From JAAURS01 sp031362245 (GTDB taxonomy: Bacteria; Cyanobacteriota; Cyanobacteriia; Thermosynechococcales; Thermosynechococcaceae), in the NCBI GenBank assembly GCA_031362245.1, contig JANLSD010000298.1, positions 1 through 5,244 on the forward strand: a DNA stretch of 5,244 nt, given 5' to 3'. The position numbers and the translations under genes are program-made. Shown here piece by piece: positions 5,104 to 5,244 of the stretch; positions within the stretch are counted from its first letter, which is position 1, and each line of letters opens with the position of its first letter. The notes under the pieces are model-generated. The model was given only the letters and a program-made list of their open reading frames with translations. It made no database searches and had not been told where the DNA came from.

Positions 5104-5244
5104 ATGAGCCTTACATTTTATTTTGCTCCCATGTCCACCGCAAGTATCACCGAAGCGGTTCTTGCTGAACTTGACATTCCTTTCGAGCTTGTAACACTCA
5201 ATATCAGCGTTGGAGACACAAGAAAACCGGAATTTCTGAAGATT
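5104..5244 (+). CDS. Glutathione S-transferase-like protein, N-terminal part only (3' end outside window)
   Basis: Forty-seven residues are visible and the frame is open at the right edge. The pattern is that of the N-terminal thioredoxin-fold domain of GSTs: a first strand (LTFYFAP, residues 3-9), a catalytic-loop region rich in Ser/Thr (S11, T12, S14), a helix (ITEAVLAELDI, 15-25), a second strand (FELVTLNI) and the typical TRKPEFLKI, which in GSTs usually continues into NPxGKVP. GSTs conjugate or reduce electrophiles using glutathione in the cytoplasm. Which hydroxyl residue, if any, activates the thiol cannot be decided. A strong GGAGA ribosome binding site precedes the ATG. The C-terminal helical domain, and therefore the class, lies beyond the window. 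Confidence 0.8.
   Translation, partial: MSLTFYFAPMSTASITEAVLAELDIPFELVTLNISVGDTRKPEFLKI

Noticed and set aside
1..5244. tRNA, rRNA, CRISPR array or insertion sequence
   Set aside because: No tRNA-like fold, rRNA motif, regularly spaced direct repeats or transposase motif was recognised on either strand by eye; degenerate remnants could be missed.

Overview
The window looks cyanobacterial. The octamer GCGATCGC (HIP1, the highly iterated palindrome of many cyanobacterial genomes) occurs five times, and the partition proteins resemble the ParA/ParB pairs of cyanobacterial plasmids or large replicons. The sequence does not show whether this is a plasmid or a chromosomal segment that has taken up a partition cassette. 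The genus cannot be named.

Layout, left to right: (1) Positions 3-1388 (+) hold the 3' part of a gene for an RNase II/R (RNB) family exoribonuclease. Instead of the usual C-terminal S1 domain it carries a long helical extension, a divergent dsRNA-binding-like segment and a clear dsRNA-binding domain (dsRBD). (2) Its stop overlaps a 32-codon reading frame (1388-1486, +) that looks like the last third of another dsRBD, probably a decayed remnant. (3) A convergent, AT-rich parAB cassette lies on the minus strand: parA (3448-2642), then parB (2570-1608). A 20-bp perfect palindrome core occurs twice here, once in frame inside parB and once about 83 bases upstream of parA. (4) Positions 3449-4281 have no convincing gene and hold HIP1 sites, a long inverted repeat and possible gene scraps. 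(5) A small VOC-superfamily (glyoxalase/FosA-like) gene is at 4282-4650 (+). (6) Another gene-poor, HIP1-type spacer runs from 4651 to 5103. (7) The 5' end of a glutathione S-transferase-like gene begins at 5104 (+) and leaves the window.

Functionally, parA and parB form one DNA-segregation unit. The RNB-dsRBD protein is probably an RNA-processing or RNA-degrading enzyme with some preference for structured or double-stranded RNA. The VOC and GST genes may both handle reactive or thiol-conjugated small molecules, but a 453-base gap argues against one operon. The points most worth following are the RNB-dsRBD architecture with its trailing dsRBD fragment, and the paired palindromes around and inside parAB. 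The palindromes could be parS-like centromere sites or copies of a coding-tolerant dispersed repeat.
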